64,000 bases of DNA from Siphonodentalium dalli (lineage: Eukaryota; Mollusca; Scaphopoda; Gadilida; Siphonodentaliidae): NCBI GenBank assembly GCA_032622095.1, contig CP136064.1, positions 249,331,827-249,395,826 on the forward strand, given 5' to 3'. Positions 45,038 through 56,520 of this stretch are shown one piece after another. The notes beneath the pieces are model-generated. The model was not told where the DNA came from. It ran no database searches and worked only from the letters and a program-made list of their open reading frames with translations. A program made the translations under genes and the position numbers. Position 1 is the first letter of the stretch. Every line of letters begins with the position of its first letter.

Positions 45038-45481
45038 CAGTCCTTGAAATAGGGTGTCCGTCATTTGCAGAATGAGGTCCCCAGAGTGTGAAATTAGTGA
45101 TGATACCCCACACAGTGGGCTAGCATCACCAAATTCACCCTCTGGGGTCCTCATTCTGCTTAGCCCTCATTTTCTGGGAAGTATCTATAGCCTCAAATTA
45201 ACATTGTTTTTAGTTACTTTTTCCCTTTTGTTCAGTTTCTATATCCCCTAATTTGCAGAAGATAAAATGCATAATCGAGGTGACTGGTGGGTAAACAAGT
45301 TCAACTGGGGAACTTCAATCTGATCCTAGGTCTCCCATATAATAGCAATTGAGGCCTAAGCAGAATGAGGTTCCCAGAGGGTGAATTTGGTGATGTCAGT
45401 CTGCCGTGGGGGATAGTGTCACTCAATTCACCCTCTGGGGACCTCATTCTGCAAATGACAGACACACTATTTCAAGGCTTG
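45038..45481. mobile_element. hAT-F MITE, near complete (F9)
   Basis: Left end CAGTCCTTGAAATAGGG, right end CTATTTCAAGGCTTG, both hairpins. The complete spacer is inverted relative to F1 (gaagtatctatagcctcaaa, ctatatcccctaatttgcag, ggtgactggtgggtaaac). Flanks do not show a convincing 8-bp duplication. Best copy for the spacer. Confidence 0.88.
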
Positions 45482-45592
45482 AAGATGATAGCTGAATTAT
45501 GTTTTGCAATACCCCCACATCATGGTAGTTTACAAGAAAAATGCAGGGATAGCCTGGAGTATTTAAATTGGAGAAGTCACTTCTTCCTAATG

Positions 45593-45809
45593 TACAGTAA
45601 TGCCCTAAATAATCAACTCCTTAACCACAGCAGAATTATGGGTAATTTTTCAGGATTTAGTCGGAAATATGGCTTGTTGCCATTCATCGGAAAGCTCTCA
45701 CTGACAGCTTTCCGATGAATGGCAACAAGCCATATCTCCAACTAAATCCTGAAAAATTACCCATAATTCTGCTGTGGTTAAGGAGTCGATTATTTAGGGC
45801 ATTACTGTA
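45593..45809. mobile_element. TA-D MITE (D10)
   Basis: Near-consensus with both arms and TA ends; centre ctctcactgacag. Confidence 0.93.
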
Positions 45810-45810
45810 T

Positions 45811-45915
45811 TATTAGGAAGAAATGGTCTGTTAATTATCAGAGAGAAGTTATATGTGCTGAAGTTCAGTTTACTCTCCAAAGTCACTTTTCTGTGATCCA
45901 ATAAGTATTATGCAA
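45811..45915 (-). repeat. Inverted relative of the borders of element I
   Basis: attaggaagaaatggtctgt, agttcagtttactctccaaa and ttctgtgatccaataagtat are reverse-complement relatives of the sequences bordering the pearl-like array I (24169-24196 and 23225-23280), but here without any tandem core between them. This is the candidate host sequence into which the array was inserted. Confidence 0.5.
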
Positions 45916-45935
45916 CACAAGAGCCCATTTATAAA

Positions 45936-46340
45936 ACTACTAGCTGATGTGCCCGACTTCGTCAGGCTATTTATGGATTTCTTTCTGATCACCTCGGTCT
46001 GGGCAGAATATACAGCGTCTGAACAGACTATTGTTCGATCATTCCAGAAACATGCCTATATGAGCATATATGAGCGAGATCAATATCAAGGACACAATCA
46101 CACGTGAAATTGGACCTGCCCATATTGTTCCCAGGATCAAAGTAGGCCTACATACGAAATTTGAGTCAGATTGGTCGAGGTCCAGAAACATGCCTATATG
46201 AGCGTATATGAGCGAGGTCAAGGACAGAGTCGCACGTGAAACTGGACCAGCCCAAATTTTTCGCGGGATCAAAGTAGGCCTACATGTACATACATGTACA
46301 TACACATACATACAGACAGAAGTTCCAAAATATATGATAG
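45936..46340 (+). repeat. ACTAGCTGATG repeat, copy 1 (K1)
   Basis: Starts tagctgatgtgcccgacttc, contains two ~125-bp units (aaacatgcctatatgagc, gatcaaagtaggcctaca) and ends in a catacatacagacaga tract followed by aaaatatatgatag. Confidence 0.65.
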
Positions 46341-46902
46341 ACTAGCCGATGAGCCCGACGTTGTCCGGGCTATTCAAAAACCAAATTTCAAGTCGATAGC
46401 TCTACCCAGCCCGACGTTGTCCGGGATATTCAAAAACCAAATTTCAAGTGGATAGATCTACCCGTTTCCGAGATCTGGTCTGCGCATGCGCGAAGCTGGC
46501 GTCGCACGGGCTCGGCGACCCGATAAAATTCGTATCCGGGGCAAGATACATTCACATAGCAAATTTCAAGTCGATAGCGCCACCCGTTTCCGAGATCCGG
46601 TCTGCGCATGCGCGAAGCTGGCGTCGCACGAGCTCGGCGACCCGATAAAATTCGTATCCGGGGCAAGATACATTCACATAGCAAATTTCAAGTCGATAGC
46701 TCCACCCGTTTCCGAGATCTCGTCTGCGCATGCGCGAAGCGGGCGCCGCACAGGCTCGCCAATACGACAACGTCCACCGCCTGGTCAAACTACACACACA
46801 TACCAAGTTTCGTCCCGATCGGTCGAGAATCGTAGATTTGTATTAATGACAAACAAACAGACAGACAAACAGACAGACAGAGGTCTTCAAAATATATATG
46901 AG
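46341..46902 (+). repeat. ACTAGCTGATG repeat, copy 2 with GC-rich 122-bp units (K2)
   Basis: Starts actagccgatgagcccgacg. Three units of 122 bp (tctgcgcatgcgcgaagc at 46479, 46601, 46723) are much more GC-rich than the surroundings. It ends with acaaacagacagacaaacag and aaaatatatatgag. Overlapping open frames on both strands (up to 141 codons) come from the repeat and are not conserved between units. Confidence 0.7.
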
Positions 46903-46990
46903 ACTAGCTGATGCGCCCGACTTCTTCCGGGCTATTTAGGGATTTCTTTGTGATCGCCTCCGCCTGGGCAGAATATACAGCATTGAACTA
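46903..46990 (+). repeat. ACTAGCTGATG repeat, truncated copy 3 (K3)
   Basis: Matches the start of K1 (gcccgacttcttccgggcta, gggatttctttgtgatcgcc, tgggcagaatatacagc) and stops where TA-D fragment D11 begins. Confidence 0.65.
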
Positions 46991-47128
46991 TGCCATTCAT
47001 CGGAAAGCTCTCACTCTCGGGGAGAGCTTTCTGATGAATGGCAACAAGCCATATTTCTGACTAAATCCTGAAAAATTACCCATAATTCAGCTGTGGTTAA
47101 GGAGTTGATTATTTAGAGCATTACTGTA
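46991..47128. mobile_element. TA-D MITE, left arm missing (D11)
   Basis: Starts close to the loop (tgccattcatcggaaagctc) and continues through the entire right arm to attactgTA. The left break is at K3. Confidence 0.88.
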
Positions 47129-47396
47129 GTCCAGATACTCAAATCAAGTTACCCTATTTTTGGGTGGATGATAAATCCACATTTGCACTATTATACCTGC
47201 ACCTTACCAACTGAGCTTTAACCCCCTCCCCACACAGCCCCATCTTAGGATACAAAGAAGGTTTTTTTTCTGAATATATTTGACTTGAGTTAAATCCTTT
47301 CTGCTGCACATAAAGTATTTCATGCTAGGATGTCTCTTTACTGTCAGTTAGTTTGAACCGAACCAGAATGTGAAACAAGTGATCTGTAATGTGGCT
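47129..47396. other. Intergenic, nothing recognised
   Basis: Unique-looking sequence. Confidence 0.35.
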
Positions 47397-47555
47397 TTAA
47401 CTCTTTCTATACTAAAGCATCATTGACGAGTAGTTATCAAATAGGAAATGTTCAGATAATAAGTTTAACACTTACTATAATAAAGTATTCTAAAGCATTA
47501 TTTATGAGTAGTTATCCCATAGGAAATGTTCAGATAATAAGTTTAACTCTTTCTA
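47397..47555 (+). mobile_element. TTAA-S MITE, left end with internal duplication (S5)
   Basis: TTAACTCTTTCTATACTAAA begins the best-preserved S left terminus. The segment agtagttatc-ataggaaatgttcagataat occurs twice (near 47430 and 47507). The right two thirds are missing. Confidence 0.7.
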
Positions 47556-47682
47556 GTGAGTAAACACATCCACTTGGAACTGAAATAAATTACAAATTCT
47601 CGACACAGAGTTACACACAGATATGACAGTCAAGGGTTGTCAGAAGTATTAAATGGGAATTGGTGAAATGAGAACACTATTA

Positions 47683-50600
47683 TAGTGCAGCGGCCAAATC
47701 GAAAAAGAGCTCTAGTTTTCGAGATACCCCTACCCACGGTAGAACAAGTTAAAACTAATTTTTTTTAAAGGAGAAATATATACTCTTTACGAAAATGATA
47801 GTGAAAAATAACGGAATTGGTGGTGGCTATTCTCAAATTGACGATGAACGATACCCACCAGTGACTTTTCCCAGAAATTAACGATTTTGGTAAAGTGAGC
47901 CCTGCGGCTATGTCCTAAGATATTTGCCCACATTGTTGGTGTTAAAATGACTACAGCATACCATATTTGTACCTGATATGCAAGAAGTGTTGGTTAATTG
48001 TGATTTTCGTGCCATTTGGAGCCGAAACATTTATTTTTTGTTGAAAAATCCATCTTTTTCGAAAAATATATATTTTTCGAACATTATCATTCAAACGTAT
48101 ATTGCAATAATATTGAAATATTTAGGTCATATGGCGTAGTAGTTATCTGTTAAGCATATGAAGAAAGAAATTAACAACAATTTTGAACGGTTTGCGAGAT
48201 ATTGGATTTTAGCTACCCCTCCCCCAAACACGTTTTTGGTCGAAAAAAATACATATTTTTGATAATGTCATTACAAACATTTTTGAATTGATCTGAATGG
48301 GACCCAATATAAATATTGTACTGATAGTGTTGTTCAGAGATGCCGTTTAATCGATTACAGATGTGTTCAGGCTTTCAGACCCCCATTTACAACAACAACA
48401 ATTATTTTATTGATAACAGTTAATTGTGCATGCATTAACATCGGTGTTAAGTACTAAAACCTTTGTTATAAGCAACGTGACCAACTATATAACATATGGC
48501 TCAGTAGTTATCTGGACAACACAAGTAGAAAGAATTTGACAGAAATTGGAAAATAACGGAATAGGTGGTGGCTATTGTCAAATCGACGATGAGCGATACC
48601 CTCCAATGACTTTTTCCAGAAATTAACGATTTTAGTAAAGCGAGCCCTGTGGCTATGTCCTAGCCTATTTGCCCATATTGTTGGGGTTAAAATCACTACA
48701 TCATACCATACTTCTACCTGATATGAAAAAAAGTGTTGGTTAATTTAGATCTTCCTGCCATTTGAAACCAAAATATTTATTTTTTGCTGAAAAATCGCAC
48801 TTTTTCACAAAAATATTATTTTTCGAACATTATCATTCAAATGGATATTGTTATAATGCCCAAATATTTAATTGTTATGGTGATGCAGTTATTTGCCAAG
48901 CATATGCAGAAAGAAGTTAACGGAAATTTAGAACAATTTGCGAAATAATGGATTTTAGCTACACCTCCCCATACACGTTTTTGGTCGAAATATTACATAT
49001 TTTTGTTCAGAACTTTAGCAAACTTCCCAAATTGATCATACTGGGACCCAACATAATTCTTTTGCTGAAAATTGAGCCCGGGGACATTGCTTGCGTGATT
49101 AAAGACGTGTTCAGTCTTCCAGACCCCAAATTACAACAACGCATTTTATTGGCTATTACATACACTAATTAAGTGTCGCATATCAATCAACCAATCAATA
49201 GTTTATTCTCAAAAAAACAATAATGGTATACAGAGATTACAATAATTGGACAGCTGGAGAACCCAGCATGTCCGACGTATAGATGCACAAGTACTCCATT
49301 CGCGTTTAAGATTGAACAGTAGTTTGAACTATGGCCAATTGAGTAAGCACATTAAAACGTCCCCTCTCTGTCATTTTGGCAAATAGAAAAAGCATATCAT
49401 TACTTTTTGGAATACAGTGGTCCTAAGAATGAACTTCTATGCGCCATACTGAATGTAATTTTATCAGAAATACTCTTTTTATGTACAGCAACTCAGTCAG
49501 CGCGAAAATATTAAAATAGTTGACGGGGTTCAGACATTTATCTAAAAAACAAAGCGGTTTCCATAATGCTGCCATTTGTTAAAACTTCGTGAAAAGCATT
49601 GAAACCCTGCTGAGCGCGAAATTTACCACCCCCAGATCGCCTGCAATCGTACGGCGACGGGCGTGTTAATGACGAAAACAACATTATCTGCCCAATCAGC
49701 TCCAACGAAACTATGTGTATATCATTGTATCCAATCAGTTCCAACAGGATTACATCCTAATTTTCCCATACAATCTCCCTCCCAGATAAATTGTTTACCT
49801 CAGGATATAACTACCACATACTTGTATATCGCATAGTTTCGGCCACAATATATGTTGATATTGAATTCATAATCCCTTCAGTACATGATGTGTTCAAGAC
49901 CTCAAATAGGGTAGGGGTACATACAACAGTGAACATTTGCCAGCCGCTTGTTATGGAGTGCCACATGATGCAGACATTCGGGAACCAACACATATGTATA
50001 TTCTGATAAAAACTAACCTTTGGTCAAGCCCTCAATTAATATTGGGGTCATATAATTTAACCATGTGGTGTCTTCCAAGATTTCAAATAAAGTAGGGGTC
50101 CTCAAAATTTTGCCTTTCTTATTTTCCAGTCACTTTTCGTTAAGTGCTCATTCTTTCAGAACCCAAATCCATCTATTTACATTGCTTACGTCCTTGTACA
50201 ATTAACTCGCCATTGTCCATACACGCAGTCAATGATGATATCATTCCAATCCGTGGTGTGTTCTAGTCTTCAAATTGGGAAGGGGGTAATACAAACATTG
50301 AAAAATCGCATTATTTATTTTTCAGTCGCTTTTTGTAAAGTGCCCCTGACTGTCGGGTATTGACCCATTTATAACAATTGTGTATTTCTTTATAGAATAG
50401 TCATTTGTCCATATCGTCGTTTGACCATGAGGGTAGGTTCAATGGTTTACATGGGGTAGGGGTCCCATAAAATTCGCCTTCATCGTTTGCCATCTGCTGT
50501 GTGTAAGGTGCCACGGTGTGCTCGCGAACGGCGGGCTCGCGAGACCATTGCCAATCGGCCACAATCTCGGGTAATTTGGATAGCTTATGTCTTGAGCTAG

Positions 50601-53556
50601 TGTTTTGTTCAAGACTTCAGATAGGGATGGAGTCCACTGAGAGTAAAATTTAGCCCTTTCGTTTGCTGACCATTTGTTGTGAAGTGCCATAGGCTATCGG
50701 GAACCATCTCATCCATACCAGATTTGTATTGCCAGATAATAATCCCATTTGTCCACAACTTCAGTTAGCATTGAGAGCATATCATCTTGTTAAGACTTCA
50801 AGTTGGATAGTGGGGTCCTCAAGACATAGACAATTCGCCTTCTTGTTTGCCAGCCGCTTTTTGTAAAGTGTTCCAGGATTTCGAGGGAACCAAATCACCC
50901 ATATATCAATTAATAATTCCATGACAGCAATACCTTTCGATCACACACTCAGCTAAGTATGAGCGAATATAACTTCAGTCCATGCTCTGATCAAGATATT
51001 AAATGGGTTAACGCCCCCCCCCCCCCCCCCCCCCCCCCCAAAACAGTGAGTATTCGCCTTTCTCTTTCATCAACAACTTTTTGTAAAGTGACCCAGACAT
51101 TCAAGACCCTGGTATACTATACTCTTTATATAGCGTCCATTTCTCTACACACGCAGTTAATAATGGGAGCACATCCTTTCGGTTCATTGTGTGTCACAAG
51201 ACTGCAAATGGGGTAGTGTGGCCTAACACATTACATTTCGTATTTGCCAGCCGCCTTTTGTAAAGTGTTCCAGGATTTCGAGAACAAAACCACCCATACA
51301 AATTGTAAATAATACATGAGAGCATATAGATTCGGTTCAGTGTGTGTTAAAGAGTTTAGAAGGGTTATAGGTACCCAAAAACAGTGAGATATCGCCTTCT
51401 TTTTGCTAGCCACTTTTTGTAAAGTGCCTGAGACATTGGGAAGTCAGCCAACCCACACATCGTGCAATGAAGAGGTATATTTCCCGAATTACATACCATT
51501 TGTCCACACCCCAGTTACTATTGAGAACATGTCCATCCATTAGTGTGTTAAAGACTTTAAATGGGGTAGGGTGCTCAAAAAGAAAATATTCAGCTTTGGT
51601 TTTTGCCAGCCGCCTCTTGTAAAGTATCCTAGGATTTTGGGAACCAAACTACCCATATAACATGTATATTCCCTGATAGCACTACCTTTCGTTCACGTGC
51701 ACACTGTGATTTAATAATGAATATTCGGCGCATGGTGTGTTCAATAGTTTAAATGGGCATATAAAGGGGTCCCACAAAACAAAACGTATTCGCCTTTGGA
51801 TATTGCCATCCGATTTTCGTAAAGTGCTAAAGGCTTTCGGGACCCAATCAACCCATCCATCAACACCATATATGCGCCCCGATATTAATATTTTTGCCCA
51901 CATCCTCAGTTAATATTTACAGCAATCATTTCAGTTCGTGAGTTGTTCAACTTTAACGCTTCAATTGTGTAGGGGGGGGGCAAAAACAGCAAATTTGTCT
52001 TTCTTATGTATCAGCCACTTTGTGTAAAGCGACACATGCACAACCCATCCATACAAATTATGTATTCTCTGATAGAACTACATTCCCGTCACACTCTCGG
52101 TTAATGTAGAGAATTAGAGACCATATAGCTTAATTTCGTATTGCGTTGAAGTCTTTAAATTGGGTAGAGTGTTATTGACAAATATAGCAAATTCGCCCTT
52201 CATATTTGCCAAGCAAAGTGCCACACTGTTTCGGGAACAAACCCATCCATAAACGTTGTATATTTCCTGATGTAATTGTCCTTTATAATTACATGATTCA
52301 TAATACTGAGATCATATTTTGTTCAGTTCGTGGTGTGTTCAGGATGTCTAATAGGGCGGTGGAGCAACAATGATTTTGTTCTGTATGAGTATGTTAGTCT
52401 ATATTATGTGTCGTTTAGAACAAATACTTCAGTTGCTCAAAGTCTATATGTGTTAATATAAAATTACATGTCATAAATAAAATATTGTGTTGTTGTTGTT
52501 GTAACTGGGGGTTTAATTGGAAACCTGAGGTCATCTAAAAACAGGCTCGTGGTGTCTACGGATCAGGTTTTCTTCACACGAATAATGATTAGATGATCAT
52601 TAGAATAATTTAGAAATGTCTGTCTTGTTATCATAAATATGTAGTTTTTCTACCAAATCGCGTCCGGGGGAGCGGTAACTAATTCCAATATCTTGAAAAC
52701 CGTTGACAATTTCTGTCAAATTCTTTCTACTTGTGATGTCCAGATAACTACTGAGCCATATGAATTATATGGTTGGTCACGTATTGTTTATAACAAAGGT
52801 TTTAGTACTTAACACCGATGTTAATGCATGCACAATTAACTGTTATCAATAAAATAATTGTTGTTGTTGTAACTGGGGGTATGAAAGCCTGAACACATCT
52901 GTAATCGATTAAGCGGCATCTCTGGACAACTCTTTCAGTACAATATTCATATTGGGTCCCATTCAGATCAATTCAAAAATGTTTGTAATGACATTATCAA
53001 AAATATGTATTTTTTTCGCCCAAAAACGTGTTTGGGGGAGGGGTAGCTAAAATCCAATATCTCGCAAACCGTTCAAAAATTTTGTTAACTTCTTTCTTCA
53101 TATGCTTGACAGATAACTACTACACTATATGGACTAAATATTTTAATATTATTGCAATATCCGTTTGAATGATAATGTTCGAAAAATAAAAATGTTTTGA
53201 AAAAGAGTTATTTTTCAACAAAAAATAAATGTTTCGGCTCCAAATGGCACGAAAATCAAAATTAACCAACACTTCGTGCATATCAGGTACAGATATGTAG
53301 TCATTTTAATGCCTACACTGTGGGCAAATAACTTAGGACATAGCCGCAGGGCTCACTTTACCAAAATCGTTAATTTCTGGAAAAAGTCACTGGTGGGTAT
53401 CGTTCATCGTCGATTTGAGAATAGCCACCACCAATTCCGTTATTTTTCACTATCATTTTCGTCTACAGTATATATTTCTCCTTCAAAAAAAGTTAGTTGT
53501 AATTTGTTCTACCGTGGGTAGGGGTACCCGACCACTTTTGGCGTTTGGCCGCTGTA
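47683..53556. mobile_element. 5.9-kb foldback-like element with long inverted ends (L)
   Basis: The left arm 47683-48548 (866 bp) and right arm 52706-53556 (851 bp) are diverged reverse complements over their full length (for example cggccaaa / tttggccg, ggaattggtggtggctatt, cctgcggctatgtcctaag, aaacgtgttt, gttaatgcatgcacaatta, taactactgagccatat). 48545-49170 is a further, more diverged direct copy of part of the left arm. The core 49790-52450 is a degenerate tandem array. CTATTA occurs immediately outside each arm (47677-47682 and 53557-53562), a candidate 6-bp target duplication. No transposase, integrase or polymerase motif is visible. Architecture fits a foldback element, or a gutted long-TIR element such as a Maverick/Polinton relative; the second is speculation. 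Confidence 0.8.
49790..52450 (+). repeat. Degenerate ~190-bp tandem repeats in the core of L
   Basis: About 13 units are keyed by ttgccagccgctttttgtaa-agtg (near 49937, 50126, 50322, 50487, 50662, 50847, 51068, 51244, 51404, 51604, 51804, 52008, 52204). These alternate with wccatacaaattgtatattccctgat-, cagttaatattgagagca and gtgtgttcaagactt-aaatggggtagggg. Spacing varies from 160 to 220 bp. A run of 26 C (51014-51039) interrupts one unit. All frames are broken. Confidence 0.75.
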
Positions 53557-53660
53557 CTATTAAGTCAAGGGTTAATTGTGCACAAATTTCAATAGTCTAA
53601 CAGAAAACCGCCTGATTTCTCTGCCCCAGTCTCTGCCCCCCTTCATTTGATGGTGTGTGA

Positions 53661-53903
53661 TACAGTAATGCCCTAAATAATCAACTCCTTAACCAGAGCA
53701 CAATTATGGGTAACTTTTCAGGATTTAGTCGGAAATATTGCTTGTTGCCATTAATCGGAAAGCTCTCACTTTGCCATTCATCGGAAAGCTCTCAGTGAGA
53801 GCTTTCCGATTAATGGCAACAAGCAATATTTCCGACTAAATCCTGAAAAGTTACCCATAATTCTGCTGAGGTGAAGGAGTTGATTATTTAGGGCATTACT
53901 GTA
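53661..53903. mobile_element. TA-D MITE with duplicated loop (D12)
   Basis: Longest D copy. The segment tgccattaatcggaaagctc / tgccattcatcggaaagctc is present twice before the centre, a ~26-bp tandem duplication on one arm only. Confidence 0.92.
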
Positions 53904-54108
53904 GCTGCTCTTTTAGTGGAGAGTACTTTTAAAGATATATTTTCAAGTAGTCAGCATAGAATCATAATGAGATATATACTGTGTCTACATTGGTGGACCA
54001 GTTTCAATTATGAAGTAAATTCATAAAGGAAGGGGCATAACTCTATTCTATTAAAGAAAGGATAGATCGGGGCTGTAGATTTGTGTGGATGGTTACACTT
54101 TTAATATA

Positions 54109-54351
54109 TTAACCCTTTGAGTGCCAGGTCGATTTTTGTATCAACCCATATACCCTGTGCCAATGCATTCTCTTATATATGCGAGTCGACCATAGGTCGC
54201 CTCGCATATATATAAAGAGAATGCATTGGCCTAACAATTTTTTTTTTAATTTTTTTTTTACAATTTTAATAATTTATTCTTATATTCTTTAACAGACTTA
54301 CTTTGTAGGTTTAGGGCCGATGAGATCGGCCCCTGGCACTCAAAGGGTTAA
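54109..54351 (+). mobile_element. TTAA-B MITE (B7)
   Basis: Short form with both TTAA. The hairpin carries an extra TA (catatatataaagag) on one side. Confidence 0.92.
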
Positions 54352-54726
54352 CAATCAATATCTAAGGGTCTGAAGACTAAATAGTACTGTACAATGATAG
54401 ACTTTATCATGCCATTTCAACAATGACTCAGTTTTGTAATTTCACAAATAAGTTAAGTTTCTTTGAAGAATGATGACACTTTCTAGCACATTGTTTATTT
54501 ACTGTGACAATTTGATGACAGATAAATGGACTGACAGGCTGAAATGTGCCTGTCGTGATGGCAGGCTAACATTATAGGCTGTAATAGCTGAGGAGTGCTA
54601 AATAATTTCAAGGATTGAAAGTAATTAGAAAGTTTAAAAGCATATACCGAATCACAAACTTATAAATCCCAAAGTGATTCAGTTGAGAGATTACGCTTGT
54701 AGGTTATGGCATCTAACCTGTAGGCA
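54352..54726. other. Intergenic, nothing recognised
   Basis: Unique-looking sequence between MITE B7 and the TTAA-flanked unit. Confidence 0.35.
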
Positions 54727-54919
54727 TTAAAGAGATAGTCGGTCGCGATGCCCCGCACTTTGGTATCATTTATGCTTTTTCGAGTTCCCCCCGACACTCT
54801 AACGTCGAAAAACAAAGCCCATATAGTAAACGATTATTCTGTTCCGTCATTCCGGGCCGCGTAAATCGACCGGCAACAAACTTACCCCGTAACGTAAATT
54901 TTGGAGTCTCTTTTGGGTG

Positions 54920-54938
54920 GTGACGTCACTTGGGGACA
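54920..54938 (+). promoter_or_regulatory. Subterminal TGACGTCA motif, left
   Basis: A perfect CRE-type palindrome TGACGTCA (54921-54928) followed by cttggggaca, 190 bp inside the left TTAA end. The same composite occurs inverted at the right end. It could be a promoter element or a transposase-binding subterminal repeat. Confidence 0.4.
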
Positions 54939-54956
54939 ACCTTCGGCACTGAAACA

Positions 54957-56520
54957 ATGGCGTATTGATGATTTGTTTTGTAAAAGTTCAAGCGTATCAT
55001 TAGCCAACTATGGCGATGGTAGTGGGGACAAAGTTACAGAAATTGTATTAAATGAAACTAATGTTAGCAGTTATATGCTCGATACAGACATTTAAGAAGA
55101 TAATACCGGCGTTTAACCACTAAACGAAGAAATGTGATGGCTGATCGGTGTGTTGGCCTTCTGTTGCAACAGAACAGCGTTGGATTGGAGAATAACCTGA
55201 TAACAATGGTGAGTGAAACTGGAAAAAGGAAATTTTCGAACTCACATGGACGTGCATATACATATCAATAATTTCATAGTATTCTAATTGAAGTGGAATT
55301 GAAAACAAGTGAACTCGAGTACTGGCTTTTTTGTTTATAATTTTATTTATTTTTTAAATCTGATGTGATTAAAAAAATAAAATAAAAATGAATTGTCAAT
55401 GGAAAAGATAATAATTTTATCTAGATCTACATCTCATCATTGTCATCAATGGTGTTATGTCTTATGACAGTTTGTTCTACCCAGTACCTGTCTACTCTAG
55501 TTGTTTAACTTCTAGTATATTTGAAGATTAATTAAAGTTATATTAAACAATTTAAACTGTTTCAAAAATTTCAAGTTTGCATGAAAACAAATTTATTTTC
55601 AAAATGCCTGGTCCAACGGGTGTTGGGTCACAGTGTGTATTGGGAGTAGGACCACCAACCCGATCTACCTGGGACAACCCGACGATGGCCAACAAGAACT
55701 AAGAATATATTTACTAGTAGTCTCATAATTTTGTTCTGGTTTTTTTTATAACCCACAACATAATTTTGCTGAAAATGTAAATACAAAAATTATCTCTTTG
55801 GCAATTGGCGATAAAATCTTGGCACGCCAGCTTTTTTTTATACGATTCTGTTTCAATTGTCAACTTATGTCAAGTACCGGTATGTGCGTCCAACATACAC
55901 GTCACTGGTCAGTTTGAACATTATATTAATTTCTTTTTTTCTCCCCAAAATTGTAGTAGGACCTACTTACTCATTCCACCCCCCCCTGAAAACAATGGGA
56001 TTCTTATGTACTCAAAGCTACAATTTCATGTAAACATACTTGTGGAAGTCCAAGCGACTGATTATAATCATGAAATATACTTTTAGGCCAGTTCTGCCTG
56101 GGGATTATTGAGGCAAGATCTTAATCTTTCTATAATTTTTGCCAATTTCAGGTGTTCCTGTTCAAATTGCATGGCAGCATCACCTATTGTACAACTAAGT
56201 GTCAGGACTGCTCAGAAGACAGCTCATCATATCAAAAGGACTACAGCTGCATGACATAGATTGGTGCATTCTTGAATATGTTTCTGGTCAGCAACAATGT
56301 GGTCACCCTTTGAAGGTCCATTATATGATGCACGAAGTATAGGCATATACATTCTACTGGCAGTTCAACCGATGGTGCTGGGACGTACCTTGGACATCGC
56401 AATAGATGTTTAATGCCATCATGTATTCTGTACACCGATACAGGGAAAGACAGGAGTTTTCTTGTGTTGTTTGTACAGCAGGTTCAGTGGGGGCTGACAG
56501 ACATGATGTTGTTAGCTTAT
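54957..56520 (+). pseudogene. P2RX7 C-terminal (ballast) domain gene, broken
   Basis: Exon 2 begins after a consensus acceptor (ccaatttcag, 56142-56151). Across three frames it shows the domain's landmarks in order: CSCSNC (56153), CQDCSED (56200), CMT, YWQFNRWCW (about 56355) and YLGHRNRCLMPSC (56386-56424). Exon 1 would end at ATG|gtgagt (55208); its last TG plus the first G of exon 2 makes TGG, so the junction reads W-C-x-C-x-x-C exactly as this domain requires. At least two frameshifts and several stops break it. In vertebrates the domain is the zinc- and GTP-binding cytoplasmic tail of P2X7 receptors; many invertebrates have it as a stand-alone protein without channel segments. No transmembrane segment is seen here. 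The extent of exon 1 (from ATG at 54957) is a guess. Confidence 0.7.
55209..56151 (+). other. Probable intron of the P2RX7-domain pseudogene
   Basis: Donor gtgagtg at 55209 and acceptor tttcag ending 56151, with phase consistent across the Trp codon. The interior is AT-rich with no repeat family of the window. Confidence 0.55.

Noticed and set aside
3227-45718. Recurrent frames giving MRSPEGEFSDA and LNSPSGDLILQMTDT-type peptides
   Set aside because: They are translations of the hAT-E/F hairpin in both orientations; the palindrome creates matching frames on both strands.
46341-46380. Hammerhead-ribozyme-like core (GATGAGCCCGAC...GTCCGGGC) in K2
   Set aside because: The required CTGATGA and GAAA core bases are not both present.
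46430-46911. Frames up to 141 codons on both strands with repeated Arg/Ala-rich peptides
   Set aside because: They arise from the GC-rich 122-bp tandem unit; the period is not a multiple of three, and successive units are read in different frames.
51014-51039. Long C/G homopolymers (also 260-273, 12584-12601, 14637-14658)
   Set aside because: Simple homopolymers of uncertain length, possibly mis-sequenced; no functional claim is supported.
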